Shown here piece by piece: positions 1 through 5,636 of a stretch of DNA of 11,565 bases. Under the pieces are notes generated by a model, which saw nothing but the letters and a program-made list of their open reading frames with translations, searched no databases and was not told the origin of the DNA. The number at the start of each line of letters is the position of its first letter. The stretch's first letter is position 1. This DNA comes from Victivallales bacterium (lineage in GTDB: Bacteria; Verrucomicrobiota; Lentisphaeria; Victivallales; JAUVCU01): contig JAOZMT010000031.1 in NCBI GenBank assembly GCA_029934175.1, forward strand, positions 1 to 11,565. Reading direction: 5' to 3'. The position numbers and the translations under genes are program-made.

Positions 1-64
1 CGGAACTGCGACATTTTTTTTGACTTTTCTAACTCAAAGTGTAAAGACCTTGTTGAAACTAGCC

Positions 65-1216
65 TTATTTGCTTTGAGGTTTTATTAGCATATTGGGAAT
101 TGCACCAGGTATACTTGATGTGATAAGATTTTCTAACATCAATTCATCTGAGAAATATACGAAATCTTTATCTTTCCATATAGGCGATATTGTCGTAATT
201 TGCAATTGATTATTTTTATTTTGCCATATCGAATTATTTTCTCTCAACCATTCTCTTTTTATTTTATAGACATTTTTTAATTCAGTGCCTTCTATACTTA
301 CTTTAATAAATTTATTTAACATTATTATAGGTTGTCCTTTTCTTTCTTTTAATGATAAAGGGTCTTTTACTTCTGCGATGACTTTTATCATTCGTCCGTT
401 AGTTTCAACTGCACTTAAAAGTCTAGTTATTTTTGATGTAACAATTGAGTTATTAATATTTAGTTGAACAGCAGAACCAATAGAATTAATTCTAGGAATA
501 TTTATCATAGATAATTCTTTTTCTGAAATTAAAATCTCAATATTAAACATATCAGTTCCTACAAGAGTTACAATTTTGGTTTGTTGATTAACATAAGAAC
601 CAATGTCAACGGTGTGATCTAAAATCACAGCATTAAAAGGTGTTTTTATATTGCAACGGTTTATATTTAATTCAAGTTTTCTAACTTCACTCTTTAATAA
701 TTTTTTTGTAGCTTCTAATTTATTTTTTTGAGGGACTCGTAATGATAAATCTCGTTCAAAATCAGTTGCTTCTTCATCTAATCCTGTTAAAATCCATTCC
801 TCTTTAGATATTGCAGCTCTTCCTTTCTCCAAAAATATATCACTTTCTGTTTGATTTATTTTACTTTGTTGTTGCTCTAATAAAATTTTAAAGTCAATTG
901 GATTTATTTGAACTAGAGAATCATTTTCTTTGACAAAAGCACCATCAATAAAATTATCATTAATTTTAATTATTTTTCCTGATACTTCTGGAAATATAGA
1001 AATTGTTTTTTCAGCCTTAACAGTTCCCATTGCACTAATCGCAATATTACAATTTGTTCGTTTAATTGAAGTAGTTATAACAGGAACTATAGTTTTTTTG
1101 GGTTCTATAAATTTTGCTTTTGGTTTTGAATCAATAAACTTTTTAGCTCCAAATACCCCACCTGCGATGATTACTACAAACAATATTACTCTTATCGTTA
1201 TTTTTAAAATTTTCAT
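65..1216 (-). CDS. Periplasmic adaptor (HlyD/AcrA membrane fusion protein) of an efflux pump
   Basis: A 383-residue adaptor that would bridge an inner-membrane pump and the outer-membrane channel encoded upstream in the same operon. A hydrophobic N-terminal anchor (about residues 8-24) is followed by the first lipoyl/barrel-sandwich half (about 64-115, with GTV at 64-66 and PEVSGKI at 76-82), a charged coiled-coil hairpin (about 112-187, containing LSLRVPQ) and the second lipoyl half (IKTPFNAVI at 190-198, DIGSYV at 204-209). A beta-barrel and membrane-proximal region follow. The order and length are usual for RND-type adaptors. The ATG at 1214-1216 has an AAGGAG ribosome site. No lipobox is seen, so it is probably anchored by the N-terminal helix. 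The pump gene is not in the window; on the minus strand an ATG at 12-14 opens a frame running off the edge but lacks a clear ribosome site, so I do not call it. Substrate unknown. Confidence 0.88.
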   Translation of the reverse strand: MKILKITIRVILFVVIIAGGVFGAKKFIDSKPKAKFIEPKKTIVPVITTSIKRTNCNIAISAMGTVKAEKTISIFPEVSGKIIKINDNFIDGAFVKENDSLVQINPIDFKILLEQQQSKINQTESDIFLEKGRAAISKEEWILTGLDEEATDFERDLSLRVPQKNKLEATKKLLKSEVRKLELNINRCNIKTPFNAVILDHTVDIGSYVNQQTKIVTLVGTDMFNIEILISEKELSMINIPRINSIGSAVQLNINNSIVTSKITRLLSAVETNGRMIKVIAEVKDPLSLKERKGQPIIMLNKFIKVSIEGTELKNVYKIKREWLRENNSIWQNKNNQLQITTISPIWKDKDFVYFSDELMLENLITSSIPGAIPNMLIKPQSK

Positions 1217-1234
1217 ACTTCTCCTTAATCTGTT
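1214..1234 (-). repeat. 21-bp direct repeat, copy 1 (start of adaptor gene)
   Basis: Identical over 21 bp to 1530-1550. On the minus strand it reads AACAGATTAA, then GGAG, then AAGT and ATG. Here the first ten bases are noncoding, and the ATG is the adaptor start codon. Confidence 0.9.
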
Positions 1235-1248
1235 GTTTAACTTTTATT

Positions 1249-1330
1249 TTAATGTGATATTAAAGAATCTGCCCATACACTAAATCCTATAACTATACAT
1301 AGATATATCAAATAATCTGTAAATTTAAGC
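1249..1330 (-). other. Out-of-frame continuation of the small membrane protein
   Basis: Read on the minus strand in the frame shifted by -1 relative to the upstream gene, this stretch has no stop until TAA at 1249-1251. It encodes a hydrophobic segment, YLIYLCIVIGFSVWADSLIS, that looks like a third membrane helix. Including it would shorten the gap to the adaptor gene from 91 to 32 bp, closer to operon spacing. It has no ribosome site or ATG of its own in this frame, so it is best read as the tail of the gene at 1308-1532. Confidence 0.5.
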
Positions 1331-1532
1331 TTTTTTTATAAATACCCCAAGAAATTCTACTAAGAATTAAAACAAGAAGTATTGTTGAAAACCTACCTTT
1401 TATAGCACCTTGTGGACATAAACAAGATGCTGAAAAAGCAAAGCCTATAACAAAAAATAATAATATAGAAATCAAACCTGTAAAACGGTTTGATAAACTT
1501 AAAATAGATTTTTGTTCTTGAATATCACTCAT
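1308..1532 (-). CDS. Small membrane protein within the efflux operon, probably frameshifted
   Basis: This frame gives 74 residues with two hydrophobic stretches (about 17-35 and 47-64) separated by a loop holding CLCP (C37, C39). I do not recognise the family. The start ATG (1530-1532) has an AAGGAG site lying only just beyond the stop of the outer-membrane gene (1541), so it is translated as part of the operon. The reading frame ends soon after a run of seven A on the coding strand (1331-1337). If that run had eight A, the frame would continue to a stop at 1249 and give 94 residues with a third membrane segment. The gene is therefore either truncated, misread in sequencing, or recoded by slippage. 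It could be a passenger or a small pump accessory; nothing decides between these. Confidence 0.6.
   Translation of the reverse strand: MSDIQEQKSILSLSNRFTGLISILLFFVIGFAFSASCLCPQGAIKGRFSTILLVLILSRISWGIYKKSLNLQII
1331..1337 (-). other. A7 homopolymer at the frame break
   Basis: The coding strand reads TAT AAA AAA AGC here. One extra A, or a -1 slip on AAA, changes the continuation to AAA AAG CTT and joins the two frames. Runs of this kind are known sites of transcriptional or ribosomal slippage and of replication-length change, and are also prone to sequencing error. Confidence 0.5.
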
Positions 1533-1550
1533 ACTTCTCCTTAATCTGTT
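1530..1550 (-). repeat. 21-bp direct repeat, copy 2 (channel stop / small-gene start)
   Basis: In this copy the first part encodes the last two codons (Thr-Asp) and stop of the outer-membrane gene, and the rest supplies the ribosome site and ATG of the small membrane gene. Recombination between the two copies would remove 316 bp, including the whole small gene, and leave a clean junction of channel gene to adaptor gene. Confidence 0.9.
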
Positions 1551-2977
1551 ATATATCTATTTTTTGCTAAAGGGACATCTTTAGTCATTTTACATTTAGC
1601 TTCCCATGCTCCACCTAGAGCTTTAAATAAAGAAATTCTATGTGAAATAAATATTTGTTCTTGTTGAATAAGTTCAATATTTAAGTCACCTAAATTGCTA
1701 ATCGCTAGTAATACTGGAACATAATCTACTTGCCCGAGTAAATATCTTCGCTTGGTTAATGATAATATATTCTTTGCATTAGCAATTTGATTTTTTAGTG
1801 CATTGATATATTCCGTTTGTTTTTCTTCATTAGTTAAGGCATCTTCTACTTCTTTGATAGCTTGCAAAACCGTTTCTTTATATATCAGCATTTTTTCACT
1901 GGCAACTGCCTCTTTTTTTTCCACTTCTGCACTTCTCGCACCACCATCTATAATTGGTGCAGTTACACCAGCAGCAATGCTACCAACCCAATTATTGACT
2001 AAAAACTCTATTTTATTAGATTTATACTCTATTCCAGATGAAATAGCTAAGGTAGGTAGTCTGTTTGCTTTTGAAACATTAACACTATAATCTGCACTTG
2101 TAAGTTTATTCCAAGCTGATTGAATATCAGGTCTTTGTTCTAATAATTGTGCAGGTAATCCTAATATAGGCTTGTCAGCTATTTTTGGTAACTCAAAATC
2201 TTTTAGTTTTAATTCATATTGAGAATCTTCGCCAAGGAGTAATCTAATATCTCGCTTTAAATTTTCGATTTTACTATTATATCTTGGTATTCGTTTTTTT
2301 ATTATATTTATAGCTTGCAATCTTTGTAAAATATCCAATCTAGTAACGGTTGCTTTTTTGAATCTCTTAATTGCTAATTTATATAATAACTCGTTCGTTT
2401 TAAGTTGTTCTAATTGGAGGTTTAGAAGATGATTTTGTTCTAATAACATAAAGTATTTTTCTGCGATTTGTGCAGATATCATTAACTTTGCCGCTTGTAA
2501 ATCATATTCAGAAGCTATAACATTACTTAGTTCTGCTTTGCGAGCAGAGTATAATTTCCCCCATAAATCGAATTCATAATTGGCAGTTAATCCAATTGCA
2601 AAATTCTTAGCTGTTGCGTAAACACGATCATTTTTGGCAGTTATAACATGAGTTCGGCTTCTAGTTCTTGATGCATTTGATTTGAAATTAACCGTTGGGT
2701 ATAAATTTGCATCCACACCACTACTAATAGCATTTAACTGTTTTAGCCTATAAAAAGCTTTTTGTATTGTAAAATTGCTTTCAAAAGACTTTTCTATAAG
2801 TTTTGTGAGTTCTGGCTTATTAAAACTCTTCCACCAATGATTTGATATATTTGTGAATTTTATATTGTTCTGATCATTATATACCTTTGGAATAGATTCC
2901 ATTACTGACCGCTCTGGTCTAGATACACATGAACAAAATAATATTGCTATAATTAAAAATCCTAACTGCTGATACAT
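1541..2977 (-). CDS. Outer-membrane efflux lipoprotein (NodT/OprM, TolC-like)
   Basis: A 478-residue outer-membrane channel subunit that would form a trimeric export duct with the adaptor and an unseen pump. The N-terminus has a signal peptide with a lipobox ending at Cys17 (FCS|C, a slightly unusual -3 Phe), so it is probably lipidated. Family marks are NHWWKSFNKPEL (46-57), YEFDLWGK (134-141), LLEQRPDIQSAW (278-289), PIIDGG (341-346), RRYLLGQVDY (410-419) and FKALGGAW (451-458), covering both OEP repeats. Length is normal. The ATG at 2975-2977 is preceded by an AAGGAAA ribosome site and about 38 bp further by a plausible promoter. It is first in a minus-strand operon. The short C-terminal tail after GGAW is not conserved in the family as I know it. 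Confidence 0.93.
   Translation of the reverse strand: MYQQLGFLIIAILFCSCVSRPERSVMESIPKVYNDQNNIKFTNISNHWWKSFNKPELTKLIEKSFESNFTIQKAFYRLKQLNAISSGVDANLYPTVNFKSNASRTRSRTHVITAKNDRVYATAKNFAIGLTANYEFDLWGKLYSARKAELSNVIASEYDLQAAKLMISAQIAEKYFMLLEQNHLLNLQLEQLKTNELLYKLAIKRFKKATVTRLDILQRLQAINIIKKRIPRYNSKIENLKRDIRLLLGEDSQYELKLKDFELPKIADKPILGLPAQLLEQRPDIQSAWNKLTSADYSVNVSKANRLPTLAISSGIEYKSNKIEFLVNNWVGSIAAGVTAPIIDGGARSAEVEKKEAVASEKMLIYKETVLQAIKEVEDALTNEEKQTEYINALKNQIANAKNILSLTKRRYLLGQVDYVPVLLAISNLGDLNIELIQQEQIFISHRISLFKALGGAWEAKCKMTKDVPLAKNRYITD
2461..2474 (+). repeat. Dispersed motif YTGCGNNNTRTGCA (CTGCGATTTGTGCA)
   Basis: Antisense within the outer-membrane channel gene, whose sense codons there are GCA CAA ATC GCA (Ala-Gln-Ile-Ala). 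Identical over 14 bp to the copies at 6348 and 11388. Confidence 0.7.
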
Positions 2978-3014
2978 TTTTGATATTTCCTTTTATTAAC
3001 TTTTTATTTGAACA

Positions 3015-3042
3015 ATAATACTTCATTTATCTGCTTTTTCAA
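3015..3042 (-). promoter_or_regulatory. Candidate promoter of the efflux operon
   Basis: On the minus strand, TTGAAA (3037-3042) and TATTAT (3015-3020) are separated by 16 bp, five of six and five of six matches to sigma-70 boxes. Transcription would begin near 3008, giving a leader of about 30 nt that contains the ribosome site. Confidence 0.45.
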
Positions 3043-3082
3043 GTATAATATGAAAATTTATTGAAAAAAATTGAAATTTCTT

Positions 3083-3112
3083 TTGAAAAAATTTGATTTT
3101 ATTCGGTATTGT
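3083..3112 (+). promoter_or_regulatory. Candidate promoter of the Rrf2-hcp operon
   Basis: TTGAAA (3083-3088) lies 18 bp upstream of TATTGT (3107-3112). The -10 box would fall inside the palindrome at 3106-3133. A second TATTGT at 3115-3120 is an alternative. AT richness makes any single assignment weak. Confidence 0.35.
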
Positions 3113-3133
3113 GGTATTGTAATACCATAATAC
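3106..3133. promoter_or_regulatory. 28-bp palindrome, probable Rrf2 operator
   Basis: Arms GTATTGTGGTATT (3106-3118) and AATACCATAATAC (3121-3133) are complementary at 12 of 13 positions around a GT centre; the inner part GGTATT-GT-AATACC is perfect. GGTATTGT is also repeated in tandem at 3105-3120. It ends 21 bp before the regulator's start codon and overlaps the likely -10 box, as expected of an autoregulatory operator for a dimeric winged-helix repressor. I see no second copy at the efflux, feo or glgA promoters. Confidence 0.65.
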
Positions 3134-3154
3134 AAAATAAAAGGAATTAAAAGA

Positions 3155-3535
3155 ATGAGTATTTTAAGATTTTCAGAAGGGTTTTCATTAGCCCTTCATT
3201 CATTATTAATAATAAGAGCTAGTAAAGAAAATGTTTCGGTAGTTACATTATCTGATAAATTAGATGCCTCAGTTGCACATTTAGCAAAAATAATGCAACG
3301 GCTTGTAAAGGCTGACTTAGTAAAGTCAAAGAGAGGGCCTAGTGGAGGATTTAGTATAAGTAAAGAGGATAAAATTCCTTATATGACGGTGTATAAGATT
3401 ATAGATGGGGAGTATCCAACTTCAATTTGTATGTTTAAAGATGAAAAATGCACTAAGGATAGTTGTATTCTTGGTGATTTGATTTGTAATATTAACAATG
3501 AAGTCTATACCTATTTAAACACAAAGTTTATTTAG
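3155..3535 (+). CDS. Rrf2-family transcriptional regulator (NsrR/IscR-like, probable Fe-S sensor)
   Basis: A 126-residue winged-helix regulator. The N-terminus MSILRFSEGFSLALHSLLII, the recognition helix region with VAHLAKIMQRLVKADLV (40-56) and the wing RGPSGGFSI (60-68) are typical of Rrf2 proteins. The C-terminal half has Cys92, Cys99 and Cys104 (C-X6-C-X4-C), plus Cys111. Three cysteines in this region bind an Fe-S cluster in NsrR, IscR and RsrR, though this spacing differs by a residue or so from the NsrR and IscR patterns I remember. The ATG has an AAAGGA ribosome site. It is followed 30 bp later by hcp with no promoter between, so the pair is one operon; by context it probably senses nitric oxide or redox/iron-sulfur state. 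The palindrome just upstream suggests autoregulation. The exact subgroup is inferred from the neighbour. Confidence 0.88.
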   Translation: MSILRFSEGFSLALHSLLIIRASKENVSVVTLSDKLDASVAHLAKIMQRLVKADLVKSKRGPSGGFSISKEDKIPYMTVYKIIDGEYPTSICMFKDEKCTKDSCILGDLICNINNEVYTYLNTKFI

Positions 3536-3565
3536 CGGGATTTCAAAAAAAAGGAGAAAAGTAAA

Positions 3566-5182
3566 ATGAGTATGTTTTGTTTTCAATGTCAAGAGGCGTG
3601 TGGTAACACTGGTTGCACGGTAGCAGGAGTTTGTGGTAAAAAAGAGGATACTGCACAATTACAAGATCTTTTAATTTATACATTAAAAGGAATTGCGATT
3701 TATGCAGAAAAAGTTGAAGGAGATATTTGTAATGAAGTTGGTGATTTTATTATTGATTCATTATTTGCAACAATAACAAATGCAAATTTTGATTCTATTG
3801 ATTTCACAAAAAGAATCGAACAAGGAATTGCAATTAAAGCAAAAATTCAAGCTGAAATAGGGGAAGTTGAAGGTGCTGCGGCATGTGCAACTTGGAGTGA
3901 CTCTGCTGAAAATTTTGCACAAGTCGCAAAAGAAGTTGGTGTTTTAGCAACTGAAAATGAAGATGTTCGTTCTTTAAGAGAATTATTAATATATGGTCTA
4001 AAAGGAATTGCAGCTTATACTCATCATGCTATTGTTTTAGGAAAAAGAGATGAAACTATTGTGAAAGGTATTGTTGAATGCCTAGCTTCTATAACTAAAG
4101 ACTTATCTGTTCCAGATATGATTGGTTTTGTTATGAAAGCTGGTGAAATATCTGTTTCAGCTATGGCTTTACTAGATACTGCTAACACTTCAACTTATGG
4201 TAATCCTGAATTATCAACTGTAAATATTGGTGTTGGAAATAAACCAGGTATTTTAATCTCTGGTCATGATTTAAGTGATATTAAACAACTTTTAGACCAA
4301 ACTAAAGGAACTGGAATCGATGTTTATACTCATAGTGAAATGTTACCGGCTCATTATTATCCAGAATTGAAAAAATATGACAACTTAGTTGGAAATTATG
4401 GTAATGCATGGTATAAGCAAGGAACAGAGTTTGCATCATTTAATGGACCTATTTTAATGACAACAAACTGTATAACTCCTGTGAAAAAAGCTTATCAAGA
4501 TAGAATTTTTACAACTGGAGTAGTTGAATATCCTGGAGTAAAACATATCACAGCAGATGCAAATGGTAAAAAAGATTTTTCTGAAATTATAGAACTTGCA
4601 AAAGGAACTGCTATACCTACAGAAATTGAAACTGGTTCAATTGTTGGTGGATTTGCTCATGAACAAGTTTTTGCTTTGGCTGATAAAGTTATTGATGCAG
4701 TTAAATCAGGAGCTGTTAAGAAATTTATTGTTATGGCTGGTTGTGATGGTCGTCAAAAAGGCAGAGAATATTATACAGATTTTGCAAAATCAATTCCAGA
4801 AGATACAATTATTTTAACTGCGGGTTGTGCAAAATATCGTTATAATAAATTAGAGCTTGGAGATATTGGTGGAATTCCACGAGTTCTTGATGCTGGACAA
4901 TGTAACGATAGTTATTCTCTTGCATTAATCGCATTAAAACTTAAAGAAGTATTTGAATTAGAAGATATTAATGACCTTCCAATTGTTTATAATATCGCAT
5001 GGTATGAGCAAAAAGCTGTTACAGTATTACTTGCTCTTTTACATTTAGGTGTGAAAAATATACATTTAGGTCCAACTTTACCAGCATTCTTATCTCCTAC
5101 TGTAGCAGGTGTTTTAGTTGATACATTTGGAATTGGTGGAATAACAACTGTTGATGAAGATATCAAGTCAATGATTGGATAA
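3566..5182 (+). CDS. hcp: Hybrid cluster protein (hydroxylamine / nitric oxide reductase), class I
   Basis: A 538-residue cytoplasmic Fe-S enzyme that reduces hydroxylamine in vitro and nitric oxide in vivo in enterobacteria. The N-terminal cluster cysteines are C5, C8, C17 and C23 (C-X2-C-X8-C-X5-C), the spacing of the class I forms found in strict anaerobes rather than the E. coli form. All seven ligands of the hybrid 4Fe-2O-2S cluster can be placed by spacing from the Desulfovibrio protein: H234, E258, C302, C393 (the persulfide-forming Cys), C421, C446 and E481. The gene is therefore expected to be active. Ribosome site AAGGAG at 3551-3556. No separate Hcr reductase gene is adjacent, which is usual for class I; the electron donor is unknown. 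A strong terminator ends the operon. Confidence 0.97.
   Translation: MSMFCFQCQEACGNTGCTVAGVCGKKEDTAQLQDLLIYTLKGIAIYAEKVEGDICNEVGDFIIDSLFATITNANFDSIDFTKRIEQGIAIKAKIQAEIGEVEGAAACATWSDSAENFAQVAKEVGVLATENEDVRSLRELLIYGLKGIAAYTHHAIVLGKRDETIVKGIVECLASITKDLSVPDMIGFVMKAGEISVSAMALLDTANTSTYGNPELSTVNIGVGNKPGILISGHDLSDIKQLLDQTKGTGIDVYTHSEMLPAHYYPELKKYDNLVGNYGNAWYKQGTEFASFNGPILMTTNCITPVKKAYQDRIFTTGVVEYPGVKHITADANGKKDFSEIIELAKGTAIPTEIETGSIVGGFAHEQVFALADKVIDAVKSGAVKKFIVMAGCDGRQKGREYYTDFAKSIPEDTIILTAGCAKYRYNKLELGDIGGIPRVLDAGQCNDSYSLALIALKLKEVFELEDINDLPIVYNIAWYEQKAVTVLLALLHLGVKNIHLGPTLPAFLSPTVAGVLVDTFGIGGITTVDEDIKSMIG
3693..3706 (+). repeat. Dispersed motif (TTGCGATTTATGCA)
   Basis: In hcp, encoding Ala-Ile-Tyr-Ala with a GCG codon. 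Identical to the intergenic copy at 8629. Confidence 0.7.
3876..3889 (+). repeat. Dispersed motif (CTGCGGCATGTGCA)
   Basis: In hcp (Ala-Ala-Cys-Ala). Matches the bipartite consensus but has a different middle triplet; lies 27 bp before an inverted copy at 3916. Confidence 0.5.
3916..3929 (-). repeat. Dispersed motif, minus strand (TTGCGACTTGTGCA)
   Basis: In hcp; the sense codons are GCA CAA GTC GCA, with a C-ending valine codon. Same 14-mer as at 7645. Confidence 0.65.
4818..4831 (+). repeat. Dispersed motif (CTGCGGGTTGTGCA)
   Basis: In hcp across the codons of the cluster ligand Cys421 (Ala-Gly-Cys-Ala), so protein constraint alone could explain this copy. Confidence 0.4.
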
Positions 5183-5207
5183 ATAATAATTCCAATTATT
5201 TATAATT

Positions 5208-5238
5208 AAAGGGCGAACAATTGTTCGCCCTTTTTTTT
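5208..5238 (+). terminator. Rho-independent terminator of the Rrf2-hcp operon
   Basis: GGGCGAACAA followed directly by TTGTTCGCCC is a perfect 20-bp palindrome (5211-5230), GC-rich against its surroundings, folding with an AATT loop. It is followed by eight T (5231-5238) and preceded by AAA, so it can also act weakly in reverse. Confidence 0.93.
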
Positions 5239-5271
5239 ACAGTTATACTGTAAACAGGTAAAAAATTACAG
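5237..5271. repeat. Alternating TTACAG / CTGTAA repeats
   Basis: TTACAGT (5237-5243) pairs with ACTGTAA (5247-5253) around TAT, and CTGTAA can instead pair with a third copy, TTACAG, at 5266-5271. It begins inside the terminator T-run. Role unknown; it could be an operator or two alternative weak hairpins. Confidence 0.4.
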
Positions 5272-5292
5272 ACATAGCAAATATTGTAAATC

Positions 5293-5356
5293 TTGGCGTT
5301 GTTCTTTACATTGTTTATGTAAAGCTTTACATAAACAAAGTTAGGAACAAGCCCAA
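5293..5356. repeat. Nested inverted repeat with a perfect 28-bp palindromic core
   Basis: The core 5311-5338 is exact: TTGTTTATGTAAAG followed by its complement. Pairing resumes outside it after a few mismatches: GTTC (5301-5304) with GAAC (5345-5348), TT with AA, and TTGGC with GCCCAA once one base is bulged on each side. The 8-mer CTTTACAT occurs at 5304-5311 and 5325-5332 with its complement at 5317-5324, so a smaller perfect hairpin (5304-5324) competes with the large one. No T-run follows directly, so it is not a standard terminator. It could be a protein-binding palindrome, a small structured RNA or a short miniature element. Confidence 0.75.
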
Positions 5357-5390
5357 TTATTTAACCATTGACTTTTTTCTATAGATGGCA

Positions 5391-5410
5391 AAAATATTGC
5401 AAAATATTGT
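5391..5410 (+). repeat. Short tandem repeat AAAATATTGC / AAAATATTGT
   Basis: Two 10-bp units in tandem differing at the last base, one helical turn apart, in the long gap before feoA. In AT-rich DNA this may be chance; a regulator site upstream of the feo promoter is the alternative. Confidence 0.35.
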
Positions 5411-5511
5411 TTATATACCGTAAATAGAAATTCAGAACTAAATAAATAGTCCACTAAAAATCATATATTTTTAATATATTATTATTTCTTTTATATTCAA
5501 GTTGTTTTGGT

Positions 5512-5517
5512 TATAAT
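5512..5517 (+). promoter_or_regulatory. Possible upstream -10 box (TATAAT)
   Basis: An exact TATAAT, but the -35 position holds only TTTTAT at 17 bp. It would give a leader of about 110 nt for feoA. A nearer start with TTGAAA at 5551-5556 has a poor -10 box, overlapping the first iron box, so the feo start site is unresolved. Confidence 0.25.
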
Positions 5518-5531
5518 TTGCGAATTATGCA
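5518..5531 (+). repeat. Dispersed motif, intergenic (TTGCGAATTATGCA)
   Basis: Noncoding copy directly after a TATAAT box in the feo upstream region, so no protein constraint applies. Confidence 0.65.
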
Positions 5532-5572
5532 AAAATTATTGAAAATATATTTGAAAAAATTTGCTTTTTTAA

Positions 5573-5591
5573 TTAGGTTAGGCTAAGTTAC
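5573..5591 (+). promoter_or_regulatory. DtxR-type iron box 1 upstream of feoA
   Basis: TTAGGTTAGGCTAAGTTAC matches the DtxR/IdeR consensus TWAGGTWAGSCTWACCTWA at 16 of 19 positions; the three misses are all in the right half-site. It lies 46 bp upstream of the feoA ATG, where a bound iron-loaded repressor would block transcription. Confidence 0.6.
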
Positions 5592-5600
5592 TTCTATCAA

Positions 5601-5619
5601 TTAGGGTAAACTAACTAAA
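5601..5619 (+). promoter_or_regulatory. DtxR-type iron box 2 upstream of feoA
   Basis: TTAGGGTAAACTAACTAAA matches the same consensus at 14 of 19 positions. It shares the TTAG-N6-CTAA frame with box 1, and the centres are 28 bp apart. It ends just before the feoA ribosome site. Confidence 0.45.
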
Positions 5620-5636
5620 TAAAAGGAGCGTTTGGT

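Noticed and set aside
1..14. Start of the RND pump gene on the minus strand (ATG at 12-14)
   Set aside because: Only five codons are visible and no ribosome site precedes it, so it cannot be supported even though a pump gene is expected nearby.
930..1283. 117-codon plus-strand open frame opposite the adaptor gene
   Set aside because: It mirrors the adaptor gene, whose domains are recognisable; the hydrophobic translation is a by-product of AT-rich antisense reading.
1803..2090. 95-codon plus-strand open frame opposite the channel gene
   Set aside because: Antisense to conserved NodT/OprM motifs and without a start signal.
5573..5619. Fur box at the feo promoter
   Set aside because: The sequence does not show the GATAAT repeats of Fur sites; the TTAGG...CTAA symmetry fits DtxR better.
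5183..5636. A hidden gene or known riboswitch in the long gap before feoA
   Set aside because: No frame with a start signal of useful length and no riboswitch core that I recognise; the gap holds the terminator, palindromes, iron boxes and a motif copy.
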